From JBEKYD01 sp052148435 (GTDB taxonomy: Bacteria; Acidobacteriota; Terriglobia; Bryobacterales; Bryobacteraceae), in NCBI GenBank assembly GCA_052148435.1, contig JBKQIF010000022.1:10158-74157 (forward strand): 64,000 nt of DNA, read 5' to 3'. The notes under the pieces are model-generated. The model had not been told where the DNA came from. It saw only the letters and a list, made by a program, of their open reading frames with translations, and did no database searches. Position numbers and translations under genes: made by a program. Shown in pieces: positions 36,313-45,356 of this stretch (positions within the stretch are counted from its first letter, which is position 1; each line of letters opens with the position of its first letter).

Positions 36313-37883
36313 TCATTCTCGGTATCGGAGGGATTCTCAGCGACTCCGCCGCCGCCCTGTTGCGGGATGGCGAATTGGTAGCCGCGGTGGAGGAATCGAA
36401 GCTCGTCCGGCGGGGCAAGAACTGGGACCACGGCGGGCTGCCCGAGAAATCCATCGCCACGTGTCTCGATCTGGCCGGCGCCAAACCCGCGCAGGTGGAC
36501 GCCGTGGCCGTGGCGCGGCCCTTGCCGGGGTCGGACTTCTACCTGAAGCTGCGCGGTCTGTTTCCTTCCAGCCGCATCGTGGTGGTGGATCATCACCAGG
36601 CGCACGCCGCTTCGGCCTATTACCCTTCGCCCTACGACGAGGCAACCGTGCTCACGCTCGATCGCGGCGGCAGCTTCTGTTGCGGCTCGCGCTGGCAGGG
36701 CGCCGGTGCGCGCATGACCCTGGAGCAGGAACAGTACGCACCCGATTCGCTTTGCGAGCTCTATGGCCGCGTCACCGAACTGCTGGGTTTCGCGGCCAAC
36801 GAGGACGAACACAAAGTGCAGTGGCTTTCCACCGCCGGCGACGATCGCTACAAAGACCTGTTTTTCGAAATCCTCAACGTCACTGAAGCCGGGCCGCGCA
36901 TCGAGCGCGGTTTCTTCGGCACCGAGCGGCTGGAGGGTGGCGGCTTCGGCCCGCGCTTTTACGAGCGCATGGGAATCGACCCCGCCGCCGGCATCCCCGA
37001 GGCCTTGCGGGCGCACATCGCGGCCGGCGTTCAAAGGGCCGTCGAAGAAGCGGCCGTCCGCATGGCCGGCAAGGGACGCAATTTGTGCGTGGCCGGCGGC
37101 CTGGCGTTGAACGCGCTGGTGGTACGGGCGCTCGAAACTTCGGCCAATTACGAAAACGTCTTCGTGCAGCCGGATGGCGGCAATTCGGGTACGGCCATCG
37201 GCGCGGTGCTCGAAACCTGGCACGGGACTTACCGCCAGGAAAACCGAGTCGCGCTCGATACGCTCTGCCTGGGCCCGTCCTTTGCCGCCGAAGATATCAA
37301 GCACGCGATCGAGAACTGCAAGCTGCGCTACCACTACCTGCTGACCGTCGGCGAAGTGGTCGCGACCGCCGTGGCGCAGTTGAACGAGCACAAAATCCTG
37401 GCCTGGATGCACGGGCGGATGGAGCTGGGCTCGCGCGCGCTGGGCAATCGCAGCATTCTGGCGTCGCCCCTCGATCCGTATTCCACCGAAAATCTCAACG
37501 CGTATATCAAGCACCGCGAACCGTTCCGAAAGTTCGCCGCTTCGGTGCCGGCCGAGCTGGCCTCGCGCTATTTCGAAGTCGGCCCCAACGCCCGCTGGCT
37601 GGCCACGGTCGGACGGGCGCGCCCAGAATGGAAGGAAAAGTTCGCCGCCGCGCTCATGGGCGAAGACCTGGTGCGGGTCCATACGGTGGACCGCGACGAG
37701 CATCCGCTCTACTGGCGCCTGCTCCACGCCGCCGGCGACTCCACCGGATTGCCGGTGGTCTATAACACTTCGTTCAACCTGTTCGGCGAGCCGCTGGTAT
37801 GCACCCCGCGCGACGCCCTGCGCAGCTTCTATTCCTCCGGCATCGATTCCATGCTGGTCGGCAACTTCTTTTTGCAAAAATAA
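36309..37883 (+). CDS. NodU/CmcH-type carbamoyltransferase
   Basis: A 524-residue enzyme using carbamoyl phosphate and ATP to O-carbamoylate a sugar or natural product. The N-terminal Kae1-like domain has VEESKLVRRGKNWDHGGLPE and the His motif VVVDHHQAHAASAYYPSPYD; the usual LDGxGE motif is changed to LDRGGSF. The C-terminal YrdC-like domain shows MELGSRALGNRSILASPLDP and NTSFNLFGEPLVCTPRDALR. It starts with GTG inside the glnS stop. Its position between two tRNA synthetase genes is unusual; the acceptor could be a cell-surface sugar. Confidence 0.85.
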   Translation: MIILGIGGILSDSAAALLRDGELVAAVEESKLVRRGKNWDHGGLPEKSIATCLDLAGAKPAQVDAVAVARPLPGSDFYLKLRGLFPSSRIVVVDHHQAHAASAYYPSPYDEATVLTLDRGGSFCCGSRWQGAGARMTLEQEQYAPDSLCELYGRVTELLGFAANEDEHKVQWLSTAGDDRYKDLFFEILNVTEAGPRIERGFFGTERLEGGGFGPRFYERMGIDPAAGIPEALRAHIAAGVQRAVEEAAVRMAGKGRNLCVAGGLALNALVVRALETSANYENVFVQPDGGNSGTAIGAVLETWHGTYRQENRVALDTLCLGPSFAAEDIKHAIENCKLRYHYLLTVGEVVATAVAQLNEHKILAWMHGRMELGSRALGNRSILASPLDPYSTENLNAYIKHREPFRKFAASVPAELASRYFEVGPNARWLATVGRARPEWKEKFAAALMGEDLVRVHTVDRDEHPLYWRLLHAAGDSTGLPVVYNTSFNLFGEPLVCTPRDALRSFYSSGIDSMLVGNFFLQK

Positions 37884-37889
37884 ACATAT

Positions 37890-39332
37890 ATGCCCGAATC
37901 ACCGATTACTCCCCGCAACCGGGATTTTGCCCAGTGGTATCAGGACGTCGTCCTACAGGGCGACATGGCCGAGCCCGCCGAAATCGTCAAGGGTTGCATG
38001 GTCATCAAGCCCAACGGCTACGCCGTGTGGGAAGGTTTGCAGCGCGAGCTGGACGGCCGCTTCAAGGCCACCGGCCATCAGAACGCCTACTTCCCGCTGC
38101 TCATTCCGCAGAGTTTTCTGCGCAAGGAAGCCGAGCATGTGGAGGGCTTCGCGCCGGAGCTGGCGGTGGTGACCGTGGCCGGCGGCAAAGAGCTGGAAGA
38201 GCCCTACGTCATCCGGCCGACTTCGGAAACCATCATCGGCCATTTCTTCGCCAAATGGATTCAGAGCTGGCGCGACTTGCCCATGCTCCTCAACCAGTGG
38301 GCCAACGTGGTGCGCTGGGAGCTGCGTACGCGCATGTTTCTGCGCACCACCGAATTCCTCTGGCAGGAGGGCCACACGGCGCACGCCTCTCACCAAGAAG
38401 CGGTGGAGGAAGTGCTGCGCATCCTCGACATCTACCGCGAGGTGGCCGAAGACGTTATGGCCATGCCGGTAATCAAGGGCGTGAAGTCCCACGCCGAAAA
38501 GTTCGCCGGGGCGCTGAAGAGCTACTCCATTGAGGCTATGATGCAGAACGGCCTGGCGCTGCAGGCCGGCACCAGCCACGATCTGGGACAGAATTTCGGC
38601 AAGGCCTTCGACGTCAGGTTTCAGACTAAGGAAGGCCAGCTCGACTACGTCTGGCAGACCAGTTGGGGCGTTTCCACGCGCCTGATCGGCGGCCTCATCA
38701 TGACCCATTCCGACGATAAAGGCCTGGTGCTGCCGCCGCGCCTCGCGCCGGTGAAAACCGTGCTGGTGCCGATCTATCGCAAGGACGAAGAGAAGGGCGC
38801 GGTGCTCGAAGCCAGCCACAGGATCGCCAAGGATATCGGCGCCAAGGTCGATGATCGGGACGGCCAATCGCCGGGCGCCAAGTTCTTCCATTGGGAGCGG
38901 CTGGGCGTGCCGGTGGTGCTGGAGCTGGGGCCGCGCGACCTGGCCGCGGGCAAAGCGGTGGTCAAGCGCCGCGACACCGGCGCCAAGGAGTCCGTCGCGC
39001 AGGAAAGTCTGGCCGGCACGGTTTCCGCCACGCTCGACGCCATGCATAAGAGCCTCTATGCCGCCGCCCGCGAACGCCTGAAGGCCAACACGGTGACCGC
39101 CAATTCCATCGAAGAAGTGGAAAGCATATTAAAGGATGCCAGCGCCGAAAAGGGCGGCGGCAAGTTCGTCATGGCGCACCTGGCCGACGATCCGGCCTGC
39201 GACGCGCGCGTCAAGGAATTCAAGGCCAGCGTCCGCAATCACCCGCTGGTCGACCAGTTCGACGGCCCGGGGAAGTGCATCGTCACCGGCGTGCCGGTGG
39301 AGCGGCGAGCGGTTATCGCGAAAGCATATTAG
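37890..39332 (+). CDS. proS: prolyl-tRNA synthetase, short (archaeal/eukaryote-like) type
   Basis: Class II synthetase of 480 residues. Motif 2 is FLRTTEFLWQEGHTAHAS and the motif 1 to 2 region has the conserved RPTSETIIGHFFAKWI; motif 3 (about residues 255-275) is QTSWGVSTRLIGGLIMTHSD. The lack of the large editing insertion and the presence of a C-terminal zinc-like tail (CDARVKEFKASV) mark the type found in archaea, eukaryotes and some bacteria. No Shine-Dalgarno sequence is visible; the ATG is 6 nt after the previous stop. Confidence 0.94.
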   Translation: MPESPITPRNRDFAQWYQDVVLQGDMAEPAEIVKGCMVIKPNGYAVWEGLQRELDGRFKATGHQNAYFPLLIPQSFLRKEAEHVEGFAPELAVVTVAGGKELEEPYVIRPTSETIIGHFFAKWIQSWRDLPMLLNQWANVVRWELRTRMFLRTTEFLWQEGHTAHASHQEAVEEVLRILDIYREVAEDVMAMPVIKGVKSHAEKFAGALKSYSIEAMMQNGLALQAGTSHDLGQNFGKAFDVRFQTKEGQLDYVWQTSWGVSTRLIGGLIMTHSDDKGLVLPPRLAPVKTVLVPIYRKDEEKGAVLEASHRIAKDIGAKVDDRDGQSPGAKFFHWERLGVPVVLELGPRDLAAGKAVVKRRDTGAKESVAQESLAGTVSATLDAMHKSLYAAARERLKANTVTANSIEEVESILKDASAEKGGGKFVMAHLADDPACDARVKEFKASVRNHPLVDQFDGPGKCIVTGVPVERRAVIAKAY

Positions 39333-39344
39333 ACACAGCACCAG

Positions 39345-39387
39345 GGTGGCACAGGCTTTAGCCTGTGAAAGTTCACAGCTTGCCACC
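39345..39387. repeat. family A palindrome with a shortened right arm
   Basis: The left arm GGTGGCACAGGCTTTAGCCT with TGTGA (39345-39368) is intact and identical in its core to the 3277 element. The right arm is shortened (TTCACAGCTTGCCACC, 39372-39387), having lost about 8 nt of the core. It lies between the convergent ends of proS and the Spy-like gene, and could end transcription from both sides. Confidence 0.8.
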
Positions 39388-39758
39388 TACGGGTGCTGGG
39401 CTTCCACCAAAATGTGCTCGAACTTGACGCGCTGCTCGGGGGTGAGGATTTGCTCCACGCGGGCCCGGCTGTCGCTCAGCACGGTGCGGTAGTATTGCCA
39501 GAAGTCGTTGAGAATGGACTGCATCTGTTCCGACTGAGTGGGAGTCAGGTCGAGTTCCTTTTGCAGGCGGTCGAAGTAGAGCGCCTTGCCCGCCGGGGTA
39601 TCGAAAGCCGGCTGATGCAGGCGGGCGTGGCCCAGGTTCATGACCACCGCGCCCAGCGCGGCGCCGCACACGAACACCAAAAGAATCGTGAGGGCGCTAG
39701 CCAGGCGCGGCCACCAGGGGTGGCCGGCCGCGATCCGTCCGGCCGTGGCGCTGCTCAT
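39387..39758 (-). CDS. small membrane-anchored Spy/CpxP-like protein
   Basis: A 123-residue protein with one N-terminal membrane helix (about residues 20-42, ASALTILLVFVCGAALGAVV) and a helical periplasmic part with the LTPTQSEQMQSILND and LTPEQRVKFEHILVE repeats, the LTxxQ motif of Spy/CpxP-like stress chaperones and metal-responsive proteins. It starts 3 nt after the anti-sigma stop, so it is probably co-expressed with the sigma factor. May act as a periplasmic sensor or chaperone in the same stress response. Confidence 0.7.
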   Translation of the reverse strand: MSSATAGRIAAGHPWWPRLASALTILLVFVCGAALGAVVMNLGHARLHQPAFDTPAGKALYFDRLQKELDLTPTQSEQMQSILNDFWQYYRTVLSDSRARVEQILTPEQRVKFEHILVEAQHP

Positions 39759-39761
39759 AAG

Positions 39762-40223
39762 CTACTGCTCATAAGAGGTCAGCGTGATCAGCATATTGTC
39801 CCGGCCGGTGCCGCTGTCGAACACCGGCAGGTTTTGCTGGGCCATGACCGCCGCGGGCGAAAGACTGCTGGAAAAGCGGGTTTCGCGCGTGAACAGAAAA
39901 CTGCCCAAAACGGCGATGGTCAACAGGCAGGAATACGCCAGCCGCCTGCCGAACACCATATCCAAATTAAACAGGTTGGAGAACGGCGGTGCGGACCGGC
40001 GCTCCTCCACCTGCGTCATGACCTTCGAATAGAAGGCGGGTGACGGGGTCAGGGTCTCGTCGCTGCGCAAGGACGCGAACAGTCCGGCGACATCTTTCAG
40101 ACCGTCCATTTCCTGGCGGCAGGACTCACACTGGGTCAAGTGCGTCTCGAAGGTTTGACGAGCGGCCGGGGTCAGCGTCCCGGCAAGGTACTCTTCAAGC
40201 CTGTCCAACAGTACCGCATGCAT
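39762..40223 (-). CDS. membrane-bound zinc anti-sigma factor
   Basis: A 153-residue protein. The ZAS motif H28-x3-C32-x2-C35 (HLTQCESC) marks a zinc-binding anti-sigma domain, and a membrane helix follows at about residues 90-112 (AYSCLLTIAVLGSFLF). The C-terminal part would be periplasmic. I choose the ATG at 40223 (MHAVLLDRL) because AAGGGAAG lies 6 nt upstream; the longer frame adds nine residues. It should hold the ECF sigma factor, whose gene is 96 nt upstream. Confidence 0.82.
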   Translation of the reverse strand: MHAVLLDRLEEYLAGTLTPAARQTFETHLTQCESCRQEMDGLKDVAGLFASLRSDETLTPSPAFYSKVMTQVEERRSAPPFSNLFNLDMVFGRRLAYSCLLTIAVLGSFLFTRETRFSSSLSPAAVMAQQNLPVFDSGTGRDNMLITLTSYEQ

Positions 40224-40319
40224 ACGTTTCTTCCCTTGCCAATTCAACACGTTACCGCTTGCCCTCTGGCGAGTCTTTGTGCTCCCGAGGAGCCCGCCCG
40301 CTTGGAGGGAATTTCAACT

Positions 40320-40982
40320 CTAAACCACCAGCCCGGGGGCGCGATCCAGACGCTGCGCCGCCTTGACCAGTTTTTGCCGGGCCCGGAACAATTTCACTTT
40401 TATGGTATTTTCGTTCATACCGGTCCGGCCCGCCAGTTCCTCAACCGAATAGCCTTCCACTTCCTTCATCATCAGCAGCATGCGCTCCTCTTCGGAAACC
40501 CGGGAGAGGAGCTTCACAACATAGTCCCGGCCGATGAGCGAGGCATCCGCCGGTATCTGCCGGTCAACTTGCGGCTCGCTATTTTCCACCCGCCGCGACT
40601 CGTCTTCGCTCAGGTCGCTTTCGTAAACCAGCTTGCGCACTTTCCGCTTGCGCAGGTAATCGAAACACTCGTTTACGGTGATTTTGTAGATCCAGGTGAT
40701 CAGCGAACTGCGGAAGTCGAAGTTCTTGAGAGAAAGAAAAATCTTGGCGAACACCTGCTGGGCGATATCTTCCACGTCGTTGCGTTGCCGCACGATCCCG
40801 TGGATGATGGAAAAGACTTTGCTTTGATAGCGTTCCACGATTTCCCGGAACGCATTCTCATCGCCGCTCTGGGCTCTGGAAACCAGCGCGCCTTCCGGGG
40901 TGTTTTGATAATCCACTCGAGATTTCGCTGCGATTTTAGTGCCGAACCCAGCGAGTGGCAATGCCTCGGATAGTGTTGCCAT
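40320..40982 (-). CDS. RpoE-like ECF sigma factor
   Basis: A 220-residue extracytoplasmic-function sigma factor. Region 2 is at about residues 35-115 (AFREIVERYQSKVFSIIHGI, then DVEDIAQQVFAKIFLSL and WIYKITVNECFDYLRKRK), region 4 at about 155-210 (SEEERMLLMMKEVEGYSVEE, then LAGRTGMNENTIKVKLFRAR). The N-terminus is about 25 residues longer than usual. A candidate autoregulated promoter is upstream. Target genes are unknown; the downstream anti-sigma and Spy-like genes are likely part of its regulon. Confidence 0.9.
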   Translation of the reverse strand: MATLSEALPLAGFGTKIAAKSRVDYQNTPEGALVSRAQSGDENAFREIVERYQSKVFSIIHGIVRQRNDVEDIAQQVFAKIFLSLKNFDFRSSLITWIYKITVNECFDYLRKRKVRKLVYESDLSEDESRRVENSEPQVDRQIPADASLIGRDYVVKLLSRVSEEERMLLMMKEVEGYSVEELAGRTGMNENTIKVKLFRARQKLVKAAQRLDRAPGLVV

Positions 40983-41309
40983 ACAACCAATCCGACGTTC
41001 ACCCAGGGCTCGGGGTTACAAGGACTTGGCCCCGTCCTCACTTGCACCATACCACAGTCGGGGCGGGGCCTTTCGCGCCAGGTGGCCGGCCGTCAGGGAT
41101 CGGCTCTGGCGGCCGGGAGACGTGCAAGAAGGGAGATGGCGAGCGAGAAACGGTACTTGGCCATCGCTCCCTGGCCGTGACGTGGTTTTGTGCATTTTTG
41201 TGCACGCTTCCCGCCAAAACCCAGCATACTTAGTCCGCTGTTTCAGAAGTCCGCCAGCGTGGCTGTGGACATTGCGCTGCAGGCACGCATGCCTTTGTGC
41301 GTTCTTGTG
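40983..41309. other. non-coding gap between the sigma gene and the SDR gene
   Basis: About 330 nt. The open frames on the plus strand are poor in conserved patterns, and I regard them as chance. Apart from the ECF-like promoter near 40994-41019 I see no hairpin or repeat. The CA/GT-mixed part near 41170-41230 (GTGCATTTTTGTGCACGC and a later GTGCGTTCTTGTGC) contains two similar GTGC-T-GTGC words of unknown meaning. Confidence 0.4.
40994..41019 (-). promoter_or_regulatory. possible ECF-type autoregulated promoter
   Basis: On the minus strand GTAACC (complement of 41014-41019) and CGTC (complement of 40994-40997) are separated by 16 nt, close to the GAAC-N16-17-TC pattern recognised by group 4 sigma factors. 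It lies 12 nt before the sigma gene start. Short and degenerate, so only a candidate. Confidence 0.3.
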
Positions 41310-42026
41310 CTACTTTTTCGGCCGCGCGGGACGCATTTCGAGGTAGCTCACCATGGTCCGCGCCGGCATGCGCAGCACCAGCGCTACCGCCTCCGCCACA
41401 TCTTCGGGCGCGATCATCCAACTGGCGTCGCCCGACCGGCCGGACTGACCCATAAACTCGGTTGCCACGCTGCCGGGAGCGATCGAACACACCCGCACGT
41501 TGTCGTGGCGATGGTCGAGCAGCATTGCCTCGGTGAATCCGTTGAGGCCGAACTTGGAGGCATTGTAGCCGGCGCCCCCGGAAAAAGGGTTCTTGCCGGC
41601 CAGGCTGGAAATGTTCACGATCTGCCCGCCGCCCCGTTGGCGGAAGCGCGCCAGCGCCTCGCGGCAGCAATAGAACACGCCGTTGAGATTCAGATCGATG
41701 TTGTGCCGCCACTCCTCGATGGTCATTTCTCCGGTCTTGCGGAAAATTCCCGCACCGGCATTGTTGACCAGGATGTCGAGACCGCCCAGCGCCTCATCCA
41801 CGGCGTGAAAGAAACCGGCTACCGCTTCCGGTTGCGACACATCGGCCGGGTAGCCGAAAACCGGACCCAATTTCCCCAGTTCCTCCGCCGCGCGATCCAC
41901 GCTCTCGCGCCCGCGGCCGCAAATGGCCACCTTCGCCCCATCCCGAAGCAAGCGCTCGGCGATGGCCCGGCCGATGCCGCGCGTGCCGCCGGTAACCGTG
42001 GCAATTTTTCCCGCTAACGATTCCAT
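41310..42026 (-). CDS. short-chain dehydrogenase/reductase
   Basis: A classical SDR of 238 residues. The NAD(P)-binding motif TGGTRGIGRAIAE is at about residues 12-24, LVNNAG near 85, the catalytic Ser in ISSLAGK (about 138) and YNASKFG (Tyr-x3-Lys) at about 150. The substrate cannot be told; the sequence is closest in type to 3-oxoacyl-ACP reductase-like and sorbose-type dehydrogenases. It is divergent from the beta-propeller gene, leaving a 175-nt shared upstream region. Confidence 0.88.
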   Translation of the reverse strand: MESLAGKIATVTGGTRGIGRAIAERLLRDGAKVAICGRGRESVDRAAEELGKLGPVFGYPADVSQPEAVAGFFHAVDEALGGLDILVNNAGAGIFRKTGEMTIEEWRHNIDLNLNGVFYCCREALARFRQRGGGQIVNISSLAGKNPFSGGAGYNASKFGLNGFTEAMLLDHRHDNVRVCSIAPGSVATEFMGQSGRSGDASWMIAPEDVAEAVALVLRMPARTMVSYLEMRPARPKK

Positions 42027-42201
42027 GCTTCGATTTTAGTTCAGCAACGCCAGGATTTCCATGCGGGCCGGAAAAAGCCGGGTTGGTTGCGCGCCGGAAA
42101 CCGGTTGGGGCACGGTGAAGTTTGGTAACGTATCAGGTGCCGCTCGCCGGCCTATAAGAGGCTGGCGGGGGTCTTGAACAAGCGCCTGAGAGCTCCATCC
42201 T

Positions 42202-43221
42202 ATGAACAACAAACCAACGCTGCGACTCTTTGCCCTGATCGTGGCCGCTGGCGCCGTCGGCGCCGTCACCCCTGTCCGCGCCCAGCAAGCCAATCCCGCG
42301 GCGGACAAGCCCAGCTTCCCCGCCGTGCTGCCCGGCAGGGGTTTGGCACAACACGATTTCTTTTACGCCGGAGAGGCCAAGTCGCAGGACATGTACATCG
42401 TGCGCAAAGGAAAGGTCGCCTGGGAGTTTCACGATCCCGCCGGAAAGGGCGAAATCAGCGATGCCGTGCTGCTGTCGAACGGCAACGTCCTCTTCGCGCA
42501 CCAATTCGGCGTAACCCTGATCGGCCCGGACAAAAAGGCGCTCTGGCACTATGACGCTCCGCCCGGCACCGAGGTGCACACTGCGCAGCCTATCGGAAAG
42601 GACCGCGTCCTCTACGTGCAAAACGGCGATCCCGCCAAGGTGGTAGTCGTCAATATCGTCACCGGCAAGACCGAGCGCGAGTTTGTCGTCCCGGTCAAGA
42701 ACCCGAAAAGCGTGCACGGCCATTTCCGTCACGCGCGGCTCACCGAGGCTGGCACCTTGCTTCTGGCCCACATGGACATGGGCAAAGTCGTCGAGTACGA
42801 TTCGGCCGGCAGGGAACTCTGGTCCTACACGCCGGGAGCCGCTACCTGGTCGGCGGAGCGCCTGAAGAACGGCAACACTCTGATCGCCGGAGCGAAACTG
42901 GTTCGCGAAGTGAACCCCGCCGGGGCCACCGTCTGGGAATTTACGCCCGCCGACGTGCCGGACTACCTGTTCAACTCGATGCAAATCGCGAAACGGTTGC
43001 CCAACGGGAACACCCTAATCAATTCCTGGTTTAATCAGTGGAATGGGCCGGTCGATCCCGCCACCGCTCCCGTTCAGGCGCTCGAAGTCACACCCGGCAA
43101 GAGAGTCGTCTGGGCGTTGCGCGCCTGGGGAAACCCGGTGGATCTCGGACCTTCCACCACCATTCAGTTACTCGATAAGCCGGGCGTTCCCGAGGCGGTC
43201 CATTTCGGCGATTTGAAATAA
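42202..43221 (+). CDS. secreted beta-propeller protein (arylsulfotransferase-like repeats)
   Basis: A 339-residue exported protein. The signal peptide (about residues 1-29) ends at VRAQQA. The rest consists of 6-7 repeats of about 45 residues of the type W-E-(F/Y)-x-P with LxNGNxLxxxx (for example LSNGNVLFAHQFGVTLIG, LKNGNTLIAGAKLVREVN, LPNGNTLINSWFNQWNG), a pattern of PQQ-like and arylsulfotransferase propellers. No enzyme active-site His of arylsulfotransferase is clear. Possibly a periplasmic binding or scaffold protein. Confidence 0.75.
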   Translation: MNNKPTLRLFALIVAAGAVGAVTPVRAQQANPAADKPSFPAVLPGRGLAQHDFFYAGEAKSQDMYIVRKGKVAWEFHDPAGKGEISDAVLLSNGNVLFAHQFGVTLIGPDKKALWHYDAPPGTEVHTAQPIGKDRVLYVQNGDPAKVVVVNIVTGKTEREFVVPVKNPKSVHGHFRHARLTEAGTLLLAHMDMGKVVEYDSAGRELWSYTPGAATWSAERLKNGNTLIAGAKLVREVNPAGATVWEFTPADVPDYLFNSMQIAKRLPNGNTLINSWFNQWNGPVDPATAPVQALEVTPGKRVVWALRAWGNPVDLGPSTTIQLLDKPGVPEAVHFGDLK

Positions 43222-43274
43222 CCGGCCGCAACTCGAACTCTCCTGCCGGCGCCCGCTTCCGAGTTTCTGATGTC

Positions 43275-43338
43275 GTGGAATTTGGGTTGAGCCGGGGCCT
43301 GTTGATCCGGTTGCTCTGTTCCTCAGCTCAAATTCCAC
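43275..43338. terminator. inverted repeat between convergent genes (bidirectional terminator?)
   Basis: GTGGAATTTGGGTTGAG (43275-43291) pairs with CTCAGCTCAAATTCCAC (43322-43338) over 17 positions using two G-U-type changes; the 30-nt loop holds a further CCGG/CCGG pair. There is no T run. It is located midway between the propeller gene and the convergent ligase gene, a natural place for transcription arrest from both sides. Confidence 0.45.
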
Positions 43339-43370
43339 CGGGTTAGAAGTTCGCTGGCCGGCCGCCGCCG

Positions 43371-45056
43371 TTACGCCTGCTCCTTGTCCCACCGGCCCCG
43401 TTCCCGCAACCTGCGAACTTCGTCCGCCGCCAGTTCCCGAAGCCGCGCCATGTCCACTTTCGCCGTCCGGTTCAGCGGCATCGTGCCGGCCTCCAGAACC
43501 ACGTAGTGAAGCGGCCGCATATAGGACGTCAGCGATCGGGCGTGCTTCCGCAGTTCCGCTTCGTTAAGATCCGTTCCCCGAAGCTTTTCCACGAACGCAA
43601 TGATCCCTTCGCTCCAGATGCGGTGCGGTTGTCCCACCACCCCGACGTTGGCCACCCGCTCCGAAAGCGCGCTGAAGTGATTCTCCACGTCGCCCGGAAA
43701 CACCTGGTAGCCGGAGGGCTTCAGCACCCATTTGGCCCGGCCGGAGAAATGCAAGCCGTCCTCGTCGGTGTGCCCCATGTCGCCGCTATAGAGCCACCCA
43801 TCCGTGGACAATGTGGCGGCCGTGGCTTCCGCATCGTTCACGTATCCGAGAAAGGTCTGCGGGCCGTGAAAACAGATGTGACCCGTCCCCCCCGCCGCCG
43901 TCTCCGCGCCGGCCGAGCCGTCGCCGTTCATCGGCTCCCGGATCGACATCGCGTATGCCGGCATGGCCCAGCCAATGCCGCGTGCCACTCGATCGGCCTC
44001 CGCCGTGACCGGCGTGTAGGTGCAGAAACCGGAAGTCTCGGTGAGCCCCAGGCCGGTCGCAATCCGCGGCGCCATCTGCAACATCCGGTCGAGAAACGGC
44101 CGCGGCACCGCCTGCCCCCCATACACCGCGGTTTGCAGGCTGGCCAGGTTGCGCCTCCCGAATTCCGCCGTGCGCCATTCCATCTGGAACATGGCTGGAA
44201 TCTGCCCGAGCAGGCTCACGCCGTGCCGTTCAATGGCTTCCAGAGATTTCACCGGGTCGAAGACTTCGAGTGTAACCGCGGTTCCTCCCATGAATAGCGA
44301 AGTCATGAGGATCTCGGCCTGCCCGCTTACGTGGGAGGCCGGTAAGTTGCACAGCGTCTTCTGCCGGGGACCGAAGCCGAACGCCTTCCCCAGGCAGAGG
44401 TTCTGGCACGTGATGCCCCGGTGCGAAAGCAGCGCCGGCTTGGGCGAGCCGGTGGAACCGGTGGTGAAGATCGCCTGCGCGCCATCGAATTCAGTCACCT
44501 CCCCTCCCACCGGTTCCGCGCCGGAGGCGGCCCGCGCCAGCACCTCGAAGAAACTGACCGCGCCGGCGATGCACTCGCCCGCCGCCGACAACTGAATGAA
44601 ATGCTCCACGAAGCCGCAGTCGCGCCGAACCGCTTCTCCCAGCGCGGCGAAATCCGCCGCCGCCGTCTTGCCCGGAAACGCGTACCCGCGCGCTCGGATC
44701 AAACCGAGCGAGCGGAGCACCTCGGCCGGATTCAACCGAAGGTCCAGCGGCGCATGAATCACCCCCAACCGGAAGCAGGCGTATTCCAGCAGGATGTGCT
44801 CGTTCCCGAGCGGCAGCGACGCCGCCAGGAAGTCGCCTTTGCGGAACCCCATCCGCCACAGTTCCCCGGCCAGCGCCACCGAACCCCGCTGCAACTCGCG
44901 CCAGGTGAGTTGGGTGCCCCGCGTGGCATTCACGATGGCGGCTTCGTCCGGCTTCCGCGCCGCCCAGTAATCCACCGCGGCGTGGACCAGGTGACGGCCG
45001 CCGTACTCCTTCTCGAATTCTTCCAGCGTGACCTGCGGAATCGGTGGCACATTCAT
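43371..45056 (-). CDS. AMP-forming acyl-CoA synthetase-like ligase
   Basis: ANL-superfamily enzyme of 561 residues. The P-loop-like A3 motif FTTGSTGSPKPALLSH (about residue 192), the A5 motif TGLGLTETSGFCTY, the A7/A8 region LYSGDMGHTDEDGLHFSGRA and the C-terminal catalytic Lys in LNRTAKVD are all visible. Such enzymes adenylate a carboxylic acid and usually transfer it to CoA. No neighbour indicates the acid; a monocistronic layout is likely. Confidence 0.85.
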   Translation of the reverse strand: MNVPPIPQVTLEEFEKEYGGRHLVHAAVDYWAARKPDEAAIVNATRGTQLTWRELQRGSVALAGELWRMGFRKGDFLAASLPLGNEHILLEYACFRLGVIHAPLDLRLNPAEVLRSLGLIRARGYAFPGKTAAADFAALGEAVRRDCGFVEHFIQLSAAGECIAGAVSFFEVLARAASGAEPVGGEVTEFDGAQAIFTTGSTGSPKPALLSHRGITCQNLCLGKAFGFGPRQKTLCNLPASHVSGQAEILMTSLFMGGTAVTLEVFDPVKSLEAIERHGVSLLGQIPAMFQMEWRTAEFGRRNLASLQTAVYGGQAVPRPFLDRMLQMAPRIATGLGLTETSGFCTYTPVTAEADRVARGIGWAMPAYAMSIREPMNGDGSAGAETAAGGTGHICFHGPQTFLGYVNDAEATAATLSTDGWLYSGDMGHTDEDGLHFSGRAKWVLKPSGYQVFPGDVENHFSALSERVANVGVVGQPHRIWSEGIIAFVEKLRGTDLNEAELRKHARSLTSYMRPLHYVVLEAGTMPLNRTAKVDMARLRELAADEVRRLRERGRWDKEQA

Positions 45057-45273
45057 AGCTGTCTATCCTTGAATACCACGCCCGCGGCGCAGGCCGCCGG
45101 CCTGCCGCGTCGCTTCCCCTCTCGCGGAAAACCGCGACGGCAAGTCCCGCACTTCCATGTGCAGCGCCTGCACTCTTCGCGGGTTCCCGATGAGTCCGCC
45201 GTGGACCGTTCAGCGGGCACGATTCGTCCTTGTACCCTACTCCTTGCGTTCGCCCACAGCCGTCAGCGAATGC

Positions 45274-45290
45274 TTGGCACGACAATTGCA
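45274..45290 (+). promoter_or_regulatory. sigma-54 (-24/-12) promoter
   Basis: TTGGCACGACAATTGCA matches the consensus TGGCACG-N4-TTGCA without a mismatch. It lies 67 nt upstream of the 23-codon gene at 45357 on the same strand. Predicted start site near 45301. It lies outside any believable coding region. I did not identify an enhancer-binding protein gene or site nearby. Confidence 0.75.
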
Positions 45291-45356
45291 AAGTCGCCGG
45301 ATAGGAACATGATCCATGCTCCGTTTGCTCCACTTTGTTTTCAAAGGAAAAATAAA

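Noticed and set aside
41190..42017. 275-codon plus-strand frame
   Set aside because: Antisense to the SDR gene and its gap; no domain pattern.
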